The notes beneath the pieces are model-generated. The model had not been told where the DNA came from and made no database searches. It saw only the letters and a program-made list of their open reading frames with translations. From assembly GCA_015680685.1 (NCBI GenBank), contig MNCI01005370.1:520054-584053 (forward strand): DNA of 64,000 nucleotides. The letters are read 5' to 3'. Source of the stretch: Gnetum montanum. Lineage: Eukaryota > Streptophyta > Gnetopsida > Gnetales > Gnetaceae. The position numbers and the translations under genes are program-made. Shown here piece after piece: positions 23,480 through 34,535 of the stretch. The first letter of the stretch is position 1. Each line of letters begins with the position of its first letter.

Positions 23480-24560
23480 AAAAGGAAAATAAATTTGTGA
23501 TTAAAGAAGGAATCTTATATGAAAAATATTTTAGAGGGGTTTTCTTGGAATGTGTTAACAATGATCAAATTAGTCCTATTCTAGAACAATTCCATGATCA
23601 TTCTAGTTTAGTTATGAATCTTCTAAGTCTGCTATGCAACATATACTCTATTATGGTTTTTACTAGCCAAGTATGTATCAAGATATTAGTTCAAGAATTC
23701 AAAGATATTAGGAATGTAAAATTCATGGACCAAAAATTAAAAAGGCTAGAGCTCCCTTAAAATTTGTAAGTGCATATAGATCATTTCAACAATAATGCTT
23801 AGATTTTATTAGTACAATTACTCCTTCAAGAGTTAGGTATAAGTTTATTCTTACATCTATTGATTATTTTACTAAATGGTATAAAGCAAAGGATCTAAGG
23901 AGAAGTTTAGCATCAGACATGATTAAGCTTTTGGAAGATCATATTCTAACTCATTTCGGTCTACCTGAAGTGTTGGTATCTGATAATGGACCTACTTTTC
24001 AATTTGAAAAAATTATAACATGGGCATTAGAAAAACTCATCTTTCTATTTTCTTCTTCAAATTATTATCCTCAAAGGAATGACTTAGCTGAATCTACAAA
24101 TAAAAAGCTTATTTCCTACATTAAAAAGTTGATGGATATGAATCTGGAAAATTGGATTGATTACTTGCAATTTGCATTATGGATTGACTATATTTTAAGA
24201 AGGATATCGGAACATCAACTGATAACTTGGTCTATGGTTTGCCCACTAGAATTATGAACAAGATTATTAGTTCAACCTTAGATTTTTTGCAAAACTATAG
24301 TGAGAAAACTAATAAAGATAGAAGTTTTATGACCTTGCTCATCAAAAGAGAAGCCAAAATGGATAGAGATAAAGATAATTTATTAAAGAATGCTTCTTGA
24401 GTCAAAAGATAGTTTGATAGAAATACTATGAAAAGAAATTTTAAAGTTGGTGATTGAGTATAATTATGGAATATGAAGAAGCCAAATAAGTTGTTAGCAA
24501 TATGTGCTAATCCATTTCAAATCAAGAAATAATTATCAAAGGACACGTATAAGTTATTGA
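23480..24560 (+). pseudogene. Integrase of the giant-LTR element
   Basis: An N-terminal part (23497-23760) has the start KEGILYEKYFRGVFLECV and an ILEQFHDH segment that fits the H-H half of the zinc domain. The core follows: FILTSIDYFTKWYKA (first Asp, about 23864), LTHFGLPEVLVSDNGPTF (second Asp, about 23983) and SNYYPQRNDLAESTNKKL (Glu, about 24092). All three catalytic acidic residues are visible. The C-terminal part (24300-24540) has the basic KREAKMDRDKDNL region. Broken by frameshifts. Confidence 0.75.
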
Positions 24561-25759
24561 CATTAAGTGGGATAAAATTGTAGTTTGCATATAATGTTTT
24601 ACATATAAAACATTATTTTGGACAAATTTCAACAACTTATATATATATATATATATATATTAAAATATGTATATAATATAGTAATATATATATGTATGTA
24701 ACTATANGAATTTAAAGTGTTCATTAAATTATTAAATTTATATTATCTCAAGTAATCATTACTTATGATGTGTCTAAGTAGGAGTGATGGTTAAATAACT
24801 ACATATTGGTGAGTTAATTTCAACAACCAAATAGTGGAATTTGAATTAGCCAACCATATGATGATGGAAATTAAATAAGTTTTGGCTGAGTGGAAAAGTT
24901 GGCTAGTGGAATTAGTGGGAATTTCAAATTTACGATACATAATATAAAGAGATGTGAATTGCTTAGAAATAAATCATTTCTCAATTCAACTCTTAATTAA
25001 TAAAAGCAAGTGAAGTTCTTAAGTGTGAGGTAGAAAGATTATTCTTGGAGAGATAGTAGTAAGAAGGCCTTTTATCCCATATGTTATGAGATGTTTTCCA
25101 GAGCATGTATTGAGATCCTATTGTAAAGAATATGCCCATGGAGCATCTAGTGAAAGCCCTTTCTTACTTTGGCTTTCAAATGAGTTTATATTTCTCACTA
25201 GAAGATTTTTTATACATTCCAATGTTTGGTATAGCTTTCACGAATGCACCACCAAAGCTAAGTACTAAGGAGAGTCCAATAAAGATTATTCTTAGGGAGA
25301 GGGTTTCATGTCTCAAGACATAGAAGCAACTAATTGGGGAGAACCTAAAAAATCAACAGCCAAAGAGCTGGATGAGAAAGAAGTAAAGACATTTTTTGAA
25401 GAAAAAGGTGAAGACCAAGTTAAGGCTTCAACTAGGTAAGAAGAGGAAATAAGAGTATTCATCATAACTGCAATTACATATAAAAGGGTTCATGATATGA
25501 GAATCCCTAAAAGAGTTACTTTAACTATTCTTTTCCCACCTATAGAATAGTTTGTATGATATTTTTTTGTATAGTTTTCTATGTTTTATTAGGAATGAGG
25601 TTTTTATTTCATCAAACCTTAAGTTTGGTGGAAGTTTTCCTCCAAAAATATTTGTATTTTTATAGAAATGTTCAATAATGTCTTATTTTTTGGTGATTTA
25701 GTTGGTCAATAATGTTAAACATCATAAATCTCAAAATAATTTTAGGAGGAGGAATGAAA
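24561..25759 (+). other. 3' non-coding region of the giant-LTR element with TA repeat and polypurine tract
   Basis: A (TA)n run lies at about 24638-24661, with more TA-rich text and one N (24707). An open stretch at 25086-25330 (FGFQMSLYFSLEDFLYIP) is not recognised; it could be a small extra ORF or chance. The stretch ends with a polypurine tract, AGGAGGAGGAATGAAA, at about 25744-25759, immediately before the 3' LTR. Confidence 0.55.
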
Positions 25760-28700
25760 TGTTGGCACATTTTGGCCATTTTATGGAGTAGGAATATGAA
25801 ATCAACAAATATGAAAAATTCTTTTTAAAATATAAGGATCAAAGGATATGAACTTGAGAACTATGATTAACATTTCCTATTCAAGTTTTAGGCAAATAAT
25901 CTATTTAGTGCTACTCTTTCTAATATGACTGTTATTTATTCATCTAGAGTTTTAATTGGGAGCATGAAATGGATTACTTTTCTAGTTCTCAGCACCTTTG
26001 AATTTTTGAGTTCTAAAAGATACAATAGGAAATCAACATTTTCTTTAGTTGAGGTTAAATCCATCATAAGATTGTTACAAGGCCAATATGTTTAAGTTCT
26101 AGTGGAAATAATCAATTTGAAATGTGCAAACCACAACTAGAATATCAAGGATTTGATAGTTTAAAGTTTAAGAAAATCATTGTAATGTTATTGAGAGAAT
26201 TTTTTTGTAATGAATTGTTGAATTGCTGCTATGGAAAGTAGAAAACTAATTGGATAAGGAAATAATAAGGGTTAGCTATTGTTTATGTAATCATATTCAA
26301 AGTTACTAAAGCAGCAACAAAAATTTAGAAGTTAATGTCATCAAGTTCAAATTCTTGTCCTAAATAAGAACAAAAATGATTAACATAGCTTCTTGTGTTT
26401 CTATTGCTAAGTACACTAGGCTTATCATTTTTCATTACACTATTGGATGGATTTTCTTGTTGCCTGAGATGAATTCCATGAGAAATGGGTTCTTGCACAT
26501 GTATGAAAACATAGAAACATATCCAAATTGTACTCTAATGAGATGTGGCAATTATGAAGATAAACAAAGCACCCAATGGTAACAAGGGCAAAGAATTAAC
26601 ATCAAGATGGATGAATCTAGTTGAGGGATTCCTGTACATGGTATTTTCTACTTGGATTTTTGCTATTGGTAGCATTTGTTTAATCAACAACAACAAATTT
26701 TGACTAGTTACATTACATTGTAGCTCTTTTCTACATAACCAACACAACCGATGAATTTTTCACTCACTTATGCATAGAGGAACTAATAATGGAAATTGTG
26801 ATTTTCAAGAGGAAATAGACAATCCTAGCAGATAGTAACATTAACAACAAGGCTGATGCAAGGCTAGAAATGCAAAAGGGAAAAATTACAACTTAATGGG
26901 GATTTAATCTAACCTAAAAATGCTAACTACAAACCCTATAAAATGATTTTGAGAAATCAAATGAGCAAATTAGCAATTCCAATCTCAATGCCAATAACAA
27001 TAGTAGAGGTAATGTTGATGCAAGAGATCATGATGGCTGAAAATGTGGCTACAAACTTCCAACAGTGATGGAGTTGGGAGCATCAACAATTGTTGAACAA
27101 GAAAGAGGCAATAAATGGAGCTTAAAAAATTTCTTAGTAAGCCTACAATCAATAGAACATGCATCAATGTGTTGTGGATTTCGAGTAAGGCTATGCTCTA
27201 AACATGAGTTTGTTCATCACAGTGACACCATTTTTACATTGATTACATGTTAATGGACAAGGCAATAGTAGCAACACAATAGATACAAACCCTTGTGCCT
27301 ATACCAGAAGAAAATCATGTTCCATATTTGAGTTAAAAAGTGTGGGCCAAAATATAATTAAAAACACTATATATATTATTATGATAACCAAAAAGTTATA
27401 ATATAAGCTTGAAAAAAGTAGTACATGTACATGTGGGAAGGTTACGATTTAGAAAAGGAGGATCTATAGACCTTTATTTAAAGTTGAATTTCCCATAAAG
27501 GTTGTATAAAAGCATAAATAAGTCTCCTAAATGTTTTCATTTGAAAGAACACTTGCCAATTATGGCATGTATTTCTCTAATTTTTATAACTTCCTATGGT
27601 AATCTCCATGATATTTGTTCCCAAGAAAACACTTGGCAACCATAGCTTAAATTTCTAATAATCCCCTATGGAAGTTATAAATTCTAGGGTGGTATAAATT
27701 AATATTCCTAGATATTTGTAATACCCTTAACTTTTCATGATTACTGTAACTATCCTAAGGTCACTATAAAAGGGCTTTCAAAGGTATAATGGGGAAAGGA
27801 AGATTTTGGAAAAAATACAATTGAAGATTACTTGTAAGATGGCTTGTTAAAGACATTAATTAGGTTGCTATGTTTTAATCCTATGAGTTCATTCCTTTTC
27901 ATTTTGTTTTAGTTACTTAGCTAATGGTTTAGATAGTATCATACTTGGCATTTAATTTTGGGTTTTTTTCTAGGTTTCTTTTATAGATCCATTTTAAACA
28001 ATGTTACACTTGTATTCAGATTTTCCATAAAAGAGCTTATGATTTTGAAAAGCCTCTAGAGAAATTTAATAGTAATTTCTTAACAGAATTTTCTATTTTA
28101 AGCATAGAGGATCTAGAAATATCTTTGGTATTTTGAGATGACTGAAATAACTTCATTATTTTATAGTGTATTGCCTTGATATTTTAATCTTGAAATTATC
28201 AATTTTTTTTAAGGCTTTGTTGAATGAAATCCTTGAAAACTATTAAGTAGCCAAAATAGAAGCTTGTACTTTGTTATTTACGAAGCATTTTTGGAAGTGT
28301 AGTAAGATTATCTTATATGAAATCACTTGTTGAGCTTAGAAGGTTTGGACAATTCATACTTAGATTGAATTGGATAGCTTTATTGAAAATTTTTTCTCAT
28401 GTCAGTTTATCTTGCTTAAATATTTGATATTTCACAAAAATCTTCTTTCTTTTCTTTTCTCTTTCTAAGACCATTGAATCTTGCTTTATTTCTAGTTTTC
28501 TTATGAAACTTTCTCTTTATGGAAAATTAGAAGTAGATTGGTAGAATTATGTTCAAACATTTTTATGAAATTTTATTTGTTACAAGTAACGTACTATAGG
28601 GACTATATCGACTAATTGATTGGACAAAATAGGAACCTTCAACAACTCATAGAATTTGACAAAGTTAGCTAAATTTCATTTACGATTACAATTTCATACA

Positions 28701-28913
28701 TAACTCAACCATTTTAACATTCAAAATAGCAAATACATACTCATGTTTAGTTTTTTTCATAATGATTAAGTCTATTTGGAGGTATTTGGGCCTTCATGTT
28801 GCCAAAGACTAGCAAGCACCTAAACCTTGTTTGAAGAAAACCTTCATCTTATGACTTCCTAAGGTTGCGAGATTAGAGGCCCCAACATTGGCAATCCCAA
28901 ATGGTTGCCAATA
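25760..28913 (+). repeat. 3' LTR of the giant-LTR gypsy element
   Basis: It starts TGTTGGCACATTTTGGCC directly after the polypurine tract and ends TTGCCAATA at 28913. It is collinear with 15921-19084 with many transitions and small indels. Its first two bases keep TG, which is TA in the 5' copy. Confidence 0.85.
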
Positions 28914-28918
28914 GTGCC

Positions 28919-30540
28919 TACCATAGTCCATCTACAAACCACAAAAAAAGTCATTTTATAATCAAACTCACATCCCAAGAACCTCAAAACCCAACTGAGT
29001 TGAAAACCAAGATAAAACTTACCACTTTTTCCTAGTTGGAACATTTTCCAATTCCTACTGTGTTGGGGATTGCATGACTATCCTAGATCAGTGTAGTCCA
29101 CTTGCAATTAGCCAAAAGTTACCACAAATAACTCAAAATTCACTTTTGAAGGCCTTGAGACCTTGCTAAAGCCAACTTTAGTCATAGAACCCAGTATTTT
29201 CCATTTTTCAACCCCAACTATGCTAGAATTTACATGGTTACACTAGAATTTGCATGGCTACATTGGGCCAGCATAGTCACTAGTGTATGCCAATTTTTTC
29301 CACATGGGAAATCCAAAAATTAGCCTCAAACAAGTCAAATTGACCTTCCAAACCCTTCTACAGCTTTCCAATACACAATACCCTGGAAATCGAGCTAAAA
29401 CTCATCATTTATCAATCCATGCCTATCAATTATGCTAAAATTTATATGGGTACATTAGGCTAGCATAGTCACTAGTAGAGCTTAGCATATTCCACTTGAG
29501 AAAGACCAAACATGCTAGAAATAACATAAATTAACTCCTAGAAAGACCTAGAACCCTACCGAAACATCCTGAGACCTCAAAACCTTGGAAAATAAGCCAA
29601 AATTCATAGTTTTCATCACAAACATCTCAACTGCACTAGGAATTACATGCCTATGATAGGACACTATAGTCAAGAGGTATTTAATCCTTCCAACACCCAA
29701 AAACCATAAGAATTGATAATTTTGGCACTGAAACCCTAGCCAGTAGTGCTAGTAACCCTAGACATTGATTAGCATGGTTGATTGGAAAAATAAAATTACT
29801 ACAAGTCATTTTCCATGCATGACTATGCTAGGGAGGCCTATGGCTATGATAGCTTAGTGTACTCACAACAAGAACACATTTTGTGATAACATCAACTAGT
29901 AATAACCCACTCTGAATGATCCAAAATTAACTTAGGAAGCCCAAAACCATATCCCATATACTCTAGCTACAATTTAGCCTAAATTTCCCATGACTATGCT
30001 AGGATAGTGTAGTGAAATAGATAATTCTATAAAACCCACTTTCATTGCCCAAATTTGACTACAAATAGCCAATTCAATCCTCCAATGACCTTACACTAAT
30101 CTAGGAAGCTCACAAGGTACTAATCCCAATCCAGAAACCTCATGAAGTCATTTATTCCATGTGAATATGCAAGGGCCTAACATGACTATGTTGGCCCAAC
30201 ATAGTCACCAAAAAGAACATCATTTCCAATTTTCAGAAGCCCAAAAATAGAGCTAAAACTTACCAATCCTTAATATCCACCCCCTATGCTAACTGTTTGG
30301 ATCATCAGGAGCCTGAAAGTCATCATACTAAGCCTAGGAAAGTGTCCATGAGTGTTGACTATGTTGTGAAATGCATGATTACATTGGGCCATCATAGTTA
30401 CCAATAGCTCCCAACATAGTCATAAGAAAAAGTATCAATTTTGCTTGAAAATAGCCCTGGAATGACTTCCTCATGCATTCAAACTTCCTTGGAAATCTTG
30501 TAGTCTCATACCGTGGCCTAGTAAGGCATAAAACTAGAGA
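28919..30540. repeat. Satellite of about 185-200 bp, right half
   Basis: Repeated unit borders with AGCATAGTCACTAGT or similar are near 29100, 29285, 29482, 29678 and 29870, spacing 185-197 bp. Later units (to about 30430) are more degenerate. Each unit pairs CTATGCTAG-type and GCATAGTC-type words. It continues the satellite cut by the 13-kb element. Confidence 0.65.
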
Positions 30541-31138
30541 AATCTAACCCTACTTGATCATTATTAACCAAGTATTATCTCATGTATTCCATTTTAATGG
30601 AATTGATCTGTTTTCATGGTGTTTTCACTTATTTTGGTGTTGTTGTGCATTGTTGACATTTACTACCATTAGTTGACCTCATGCAACTGCTACATAATTT
30701 TAATTTCATCGTACCTATCTTATTTCTTCTATTATGACCTCTGTTTACCTTTATTTAGCCTTTGATTGGTGCTAGGTGATGGGGTTTGACCATCTTTGAT
30801 CATCATTTAACACCATGTGACCATGACCTGACAAGGTCTTAAATTAGCAACATGGCCTACTGAGGCCTTAAACAAGCAAAAGTGTAACTTTATTTTCCAT
30901 ATTTAGCCTTATTTCTAGTATTTTTATGCTATTTCAACTGGTTTTAACCTTGTTTTGTATTTATTCCATCTTATTTGTCTTCACTTACATCCCATAGCGT
31001 TGGTTAACCTTGTTCACATTTTCTTTGACATTGGAGTAGCATCTATTTGCATATTTACTAAGCTATTTTACATCCTTTTACCATAATTTACTCATGTTTA
31101 CCTAGGTGCCACTTAATGTACTTATGGTTGATATGTAG
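30541..31138 (+). other. Non-coding stretch ending in a candidate 3' splice site before RT
   Basis: No coding signal. T-rich text leads to TTATGGTTGATATGTAG at 31122-31138, directly followed by the first recognisable codons of the RT polyprotein in the right frame. The second element copy has GGTTAATATGCAAG at the same place (reverse strand, about 49766-49779). The common ancestor ATATGCAG/GAT would be a good plant acceptor. Ogre elements have a spliced intron between PR and RT, so this is a plausible homologous site. Confidence 0.5.
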
Positions 31139-34100
31139 GATTGGGGTATGGGCACTTGGAAGCAAATCACCTTGCCATTGAACCTGCATGGACCTCATGG
31201 TGATGTTGAATAATATATTAATCCTAATTGTCTAGATCTTGAGCCCAATAGTCTTGTTAATTACATAGCCTCGATAAAGAAACCTCTAGAGTGGCTTGAA
31301 AACCTAGTCAAAATCCTTGACCTAGAAGCTAGTGATATTATTGAAGACTTTCTAGTTGAGGTTCCTATCACAACATAAAGTGGTAAGGAGAAAACACTAA
31401 AACTAAGTTCCTCACTAGAACCTCAACATTATTAAGACATCACCAAGGTGCTACAAGATACCATTAAGGCCTTTTCCTGGTCATATGAAGATATGTTAGG
31501 TCTAAACCCATGTTTAGTCCAACATAACATGATCCTTGATCCTAGCATTAGACAAGTTAAGAAAAAGCTTCACAAGATTAGACTTGATTTGGCCTTAGTA
31601 GTTTGTGATGAAATCATAAAACTATAGTAGGATGGTTTCTTTAGTGCTATTAAGTATGTAGAATGGGTGTCCACCATGGTGGTAGTCCCTAAGAAGAATA
31701 GGAGTGTATGCATTTGCATTGATTTACAAGACCTAAATATGGCAACCATCAAGGATGATTTTCCTTTGCCTAGTATTGATCAACTTATCAATACAATGGT
31801 TGGCAATGCCTTATTATCCTTTATGGATGGGTTTTTGGGATATAACTAGATTAGGATCAACCCAAAACATCAACTTAGTACAATTTTCATGATCGCTTAG
31901 GGTACCTTTTGTTTTACTATGATGTCTATTGACCTAAAGAATGTAAAAGCAACCTAACAAAGAGCTATGATGTATATCTTTAGTGATTATATGCTAGGAT
32001 TTCTCAATGATTACATAGATGATATAGCCATTAAGTCCAAAGTGGCTAATGATCATACACATGACCTTGACCTTGTACTTAAACAATGTCTCAAATAGAA
32101 GCTAAGGATTAATCCCAAAAAGTGCATCTTTAGCATTAAAATCGGTAATAAGATTGGCTTTGTAGTATCTTAAGTAGTAATACATGTGAATCCTAATAAG
32201 GTTAAGGCCATATCCAAATTGGTAGCACCAACTAACATTAAGAAGCTTTTGGGATTGCAAGGTATATTATAGTTTATCCATAGGTTTATAGATAAGTTAT
32301 AATTCATGCAACACTTGCTTAAGAAAGAAGTTCACTATGAGTGGATGGTTCAATGTGACAAAACCTTTGAAAACCTTAAGCAAGAGTTGGAACAACTATT
32401 GATAATTTATCCTTTGCAAGAGGATAAACATTTTTACATCCACCTTGCTATCTCTAACACATATATTACCTCTCTAATCTATTAGAAATGAGATGATGGA
32501 GCAGAGTTACTAGTATACTACTTAAGCCATGTATTAGTTGCCCATGAGACTTGATATACTAAAGTAAAGAAGTATTATCTAGCCCTACTCTTCCCATTGA
32601 AAAAGTGAAGACACTTCCTCTTTAGAAGCCAAGTTAATGTCAACTGCAAGGATAACATGCTTAGAGCCATAATGATCAACATCTATGAAAGTGGTTGTAT
32701 AGCCTATTGGAAAGCCATAACTATGGATTTTAAGCTTCATTACATCTACAAAGCATCAAAAAAAGGTCAAACCATAGCTACACAACTTACTATTTTACCA
32801 GTACAAGACCATGCAACCATAGACCCTAAATTCCCTGATGAACATATCAACATTGTTATCAATGTACTCAAGGACTATGAGATGGTCATGCACTTTGATA
32901 GAGCTTTGACTATCCATGGGGCCAGTGTTGCTAACATCATAACATTCCCATATGGTGAAATCCAATCGTTTGGTTATCATTTCAAGTTCCAATGTATCAA
33001 CAACATAGTGGAGTACAAGGGTTTGATTAGAGGAATGATGGTAGCTCATGACCAAGGAAAAAATGTTTAATGATCAAAGGTGATTCATAGCTTGTTGTAA
33101 ACCATGTAACCAAGGTTTATGAATGTAAAGAAAAATATTTACAACCTTATTGTGACCTAGAAAAGAAGTTGCTACAACAATTTATAGACATGGATATCCA
33201 ACATGTACCTTGAACTAAGAATACTATAGCTGATGTCATTGTAATGCTAGCCATTAGTATGATGCCAAATGTGTTTAGCAAGTTGTCCATCTTGACTGTG
33301 AAGTGTGTCATTCTCATCACATAGAACACTAAGGATACCTTTGTAGCCATAGATCATACTACTCCCCCAAAGGAGTAGTATGATGATATCAAGTTTTACC
33401 TTATGCATGGTGAACCTTCACAAAACTACTACTCAAAAGGATGTTGTATATAAATGATCAAAATAGTATGTTAATGTAGGTGATAACACATTATGTCAGT
33501 GGTCCTACGATGACATATTGTTAGTGTGCTTGGGTAAAAATGAAGCCCACATTATCTTAGAGTAGGCTCACTAAGGTGTATGTGGAGGACATATAGGACC
33601 TAGGGCCATGGCTGCCAAGATCAAATGATTAGGCTATTATTGTCCCTATACAAAAAATGACTATCTACAGAAGGTTAAAACTTGTGACATGTTCTAATAG
33701 CATAGAAACCTTATACACATATTACCAACTAAGTTTACCACTTAGATAACTTGGTCATTTCAATGATGGGGGTTGGATATCATTGGACCTATAATGCCTA
33801 AGTCTTCCATAGGGCATAGCTTTATCATCACTACAACCAAATACTTCACTAAGTGAGGTGAAGATATTTCCCTAAGGAAGACAAAGTCTAAACAAGTTTG
33901 TAGATTCATATTGGATAACATAGTAGCCCATTTTGGTATACCTATGACCATAGTCACAAATAATGGGCCATAATTTAGTAGCCATGAAATGAAAAAAATT
34001 TGTCATGACCTAGGGATTATGCATTTCTTTTCATCACCATACTACCCTCAAGCAAATGGACAAGCTAAAGCAAGAAATATGGTCATTATAAACTTACTCA

Positions 34101-34197
34101 AAAATATGGTAAACAACAATTAATGTAAGTAGCATGAGTGGCCTATCCATGCACTTTGGACCTATTAAAAAACCTATCGAATCATGATTGGTGTAAT
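31139..34197 (+). pseudogene. pol: Tat/Ogre-like pol: RT, RNase H, second RNase H, integrase (first part)
   Basis: One frame runs from 31139 to about 33066 with only stop codons. Order: pre-RT (AFSWSYEDMLGLNPCLVQH, about 31470); RT with STMVVVPKKNRSVCICIDLQDLN (31670), YNxIRI, GTFCFTMM and the catalytic YIDD (about 32010); gypsy RNase H (about 32340-32750, EDKHFYIHLAIS, KVKKYYLALLFPLKK); archaeal-type RNase H (about 32860-33250, MHFDRA, FQCINNIVEYKGL, then after a frameshift MIKGDS). Integrase follows (33480-34197) with WGLDIIGPI, but VTNNGP and NGQAKA where VTDNGP and NGQAEA are expected, so two catalytic residues are lost. The reading is cut by a LINE at 34198 and resumes at 38456. Confidence 0.85.
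34183..34197. repeat. Target-site duplication of the LINE, left copy
   Basis: CATGATTGGTGTAAT occurs here and at 38456-38470, identically, on the two borders of the LINE. It is part of the integrase coding sequence (MIGVI). Confidence 0.95.
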
Positions 34198-34535
34198 TTC
34201 CTTCTCCAACAGCTCCACCATCCTCCTCTTAGTCTAGCCCCTCCAAGCTACAAAATCAACAATTAGGTACTCACACCCCCACCCCTGTCATCCCCTCTAA
34301 GGTTGTCAAGGACTCTATTTCGGTGGATGATTTCATGGTGAGCAGTGGAAGGAAACGAGTCAAAGCTCCTTTTGGTTCTACTCCTCCCTCTAGCTCCTCC
34401 TCACTGAACACTTCCATGGCCCCTGTCTCCACCAACAACTCCTTTTCTCTTTTGTCAGGAATAATGGAAGTTGATACTTTAACTTCCGAACCTTCCATTG
34501 ACTTCTCATCCAACCTGCCTCTTGTTTCCCCATGA
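34198..34535 (+). pseudogene. C-terminal remnant of LINE ORF1
   Basis: The frame 34323-34535 reads VSVDDFMVSSGRKRVKAPF, then a Ser/Pro-rich tail, ending at a TGA whose first bases overlap the ATG of ORF2 (ATGA at 34532-34535). The zinc-knuckle part of ORF1 is missing because of the 5' truncation. The low-complexity Ser/Pro/Thr tail is common in plant L1 ORF1 proteins. Confidence 0.55.

Larger units (their letters stand above)
15921..28913 (+). mobile_element. Gypsy retrotransposon with giant (3.16-kb) LTRs, nested in the satellite
   Basis: Two direct repeats, 15921-19084 and 25760-28913, bracket a 6.7-kb interior with gag, PR, archaeal-type RNase H, RT, RNase H and integrase on the + strand. 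The LTR ends are TGTTGGC...GCCAACA with transitions (TATTGGC at the left end, GCCAATA at the right end). The flanks GTTCT (15916-15920) and GTGCC (28914-28918) are a 5-bp target duplication with two changes. If joined, the flanks restore one satellite unit (AGCATAGTCACTAGT then GTGCCTA-CATAGTCCA). The element is old: the LTRs differ at many positions and the coding parts are broken. No primer-binding site is recognised after the first LTR. Confidence 0.85.

Noticed and set aside
24638-24700. TA-rich run as an origin or regulatory site
   Set aside because: A simple (TA)n microsatellite in the 3' non-coding part of a retroelement, next to an N base.
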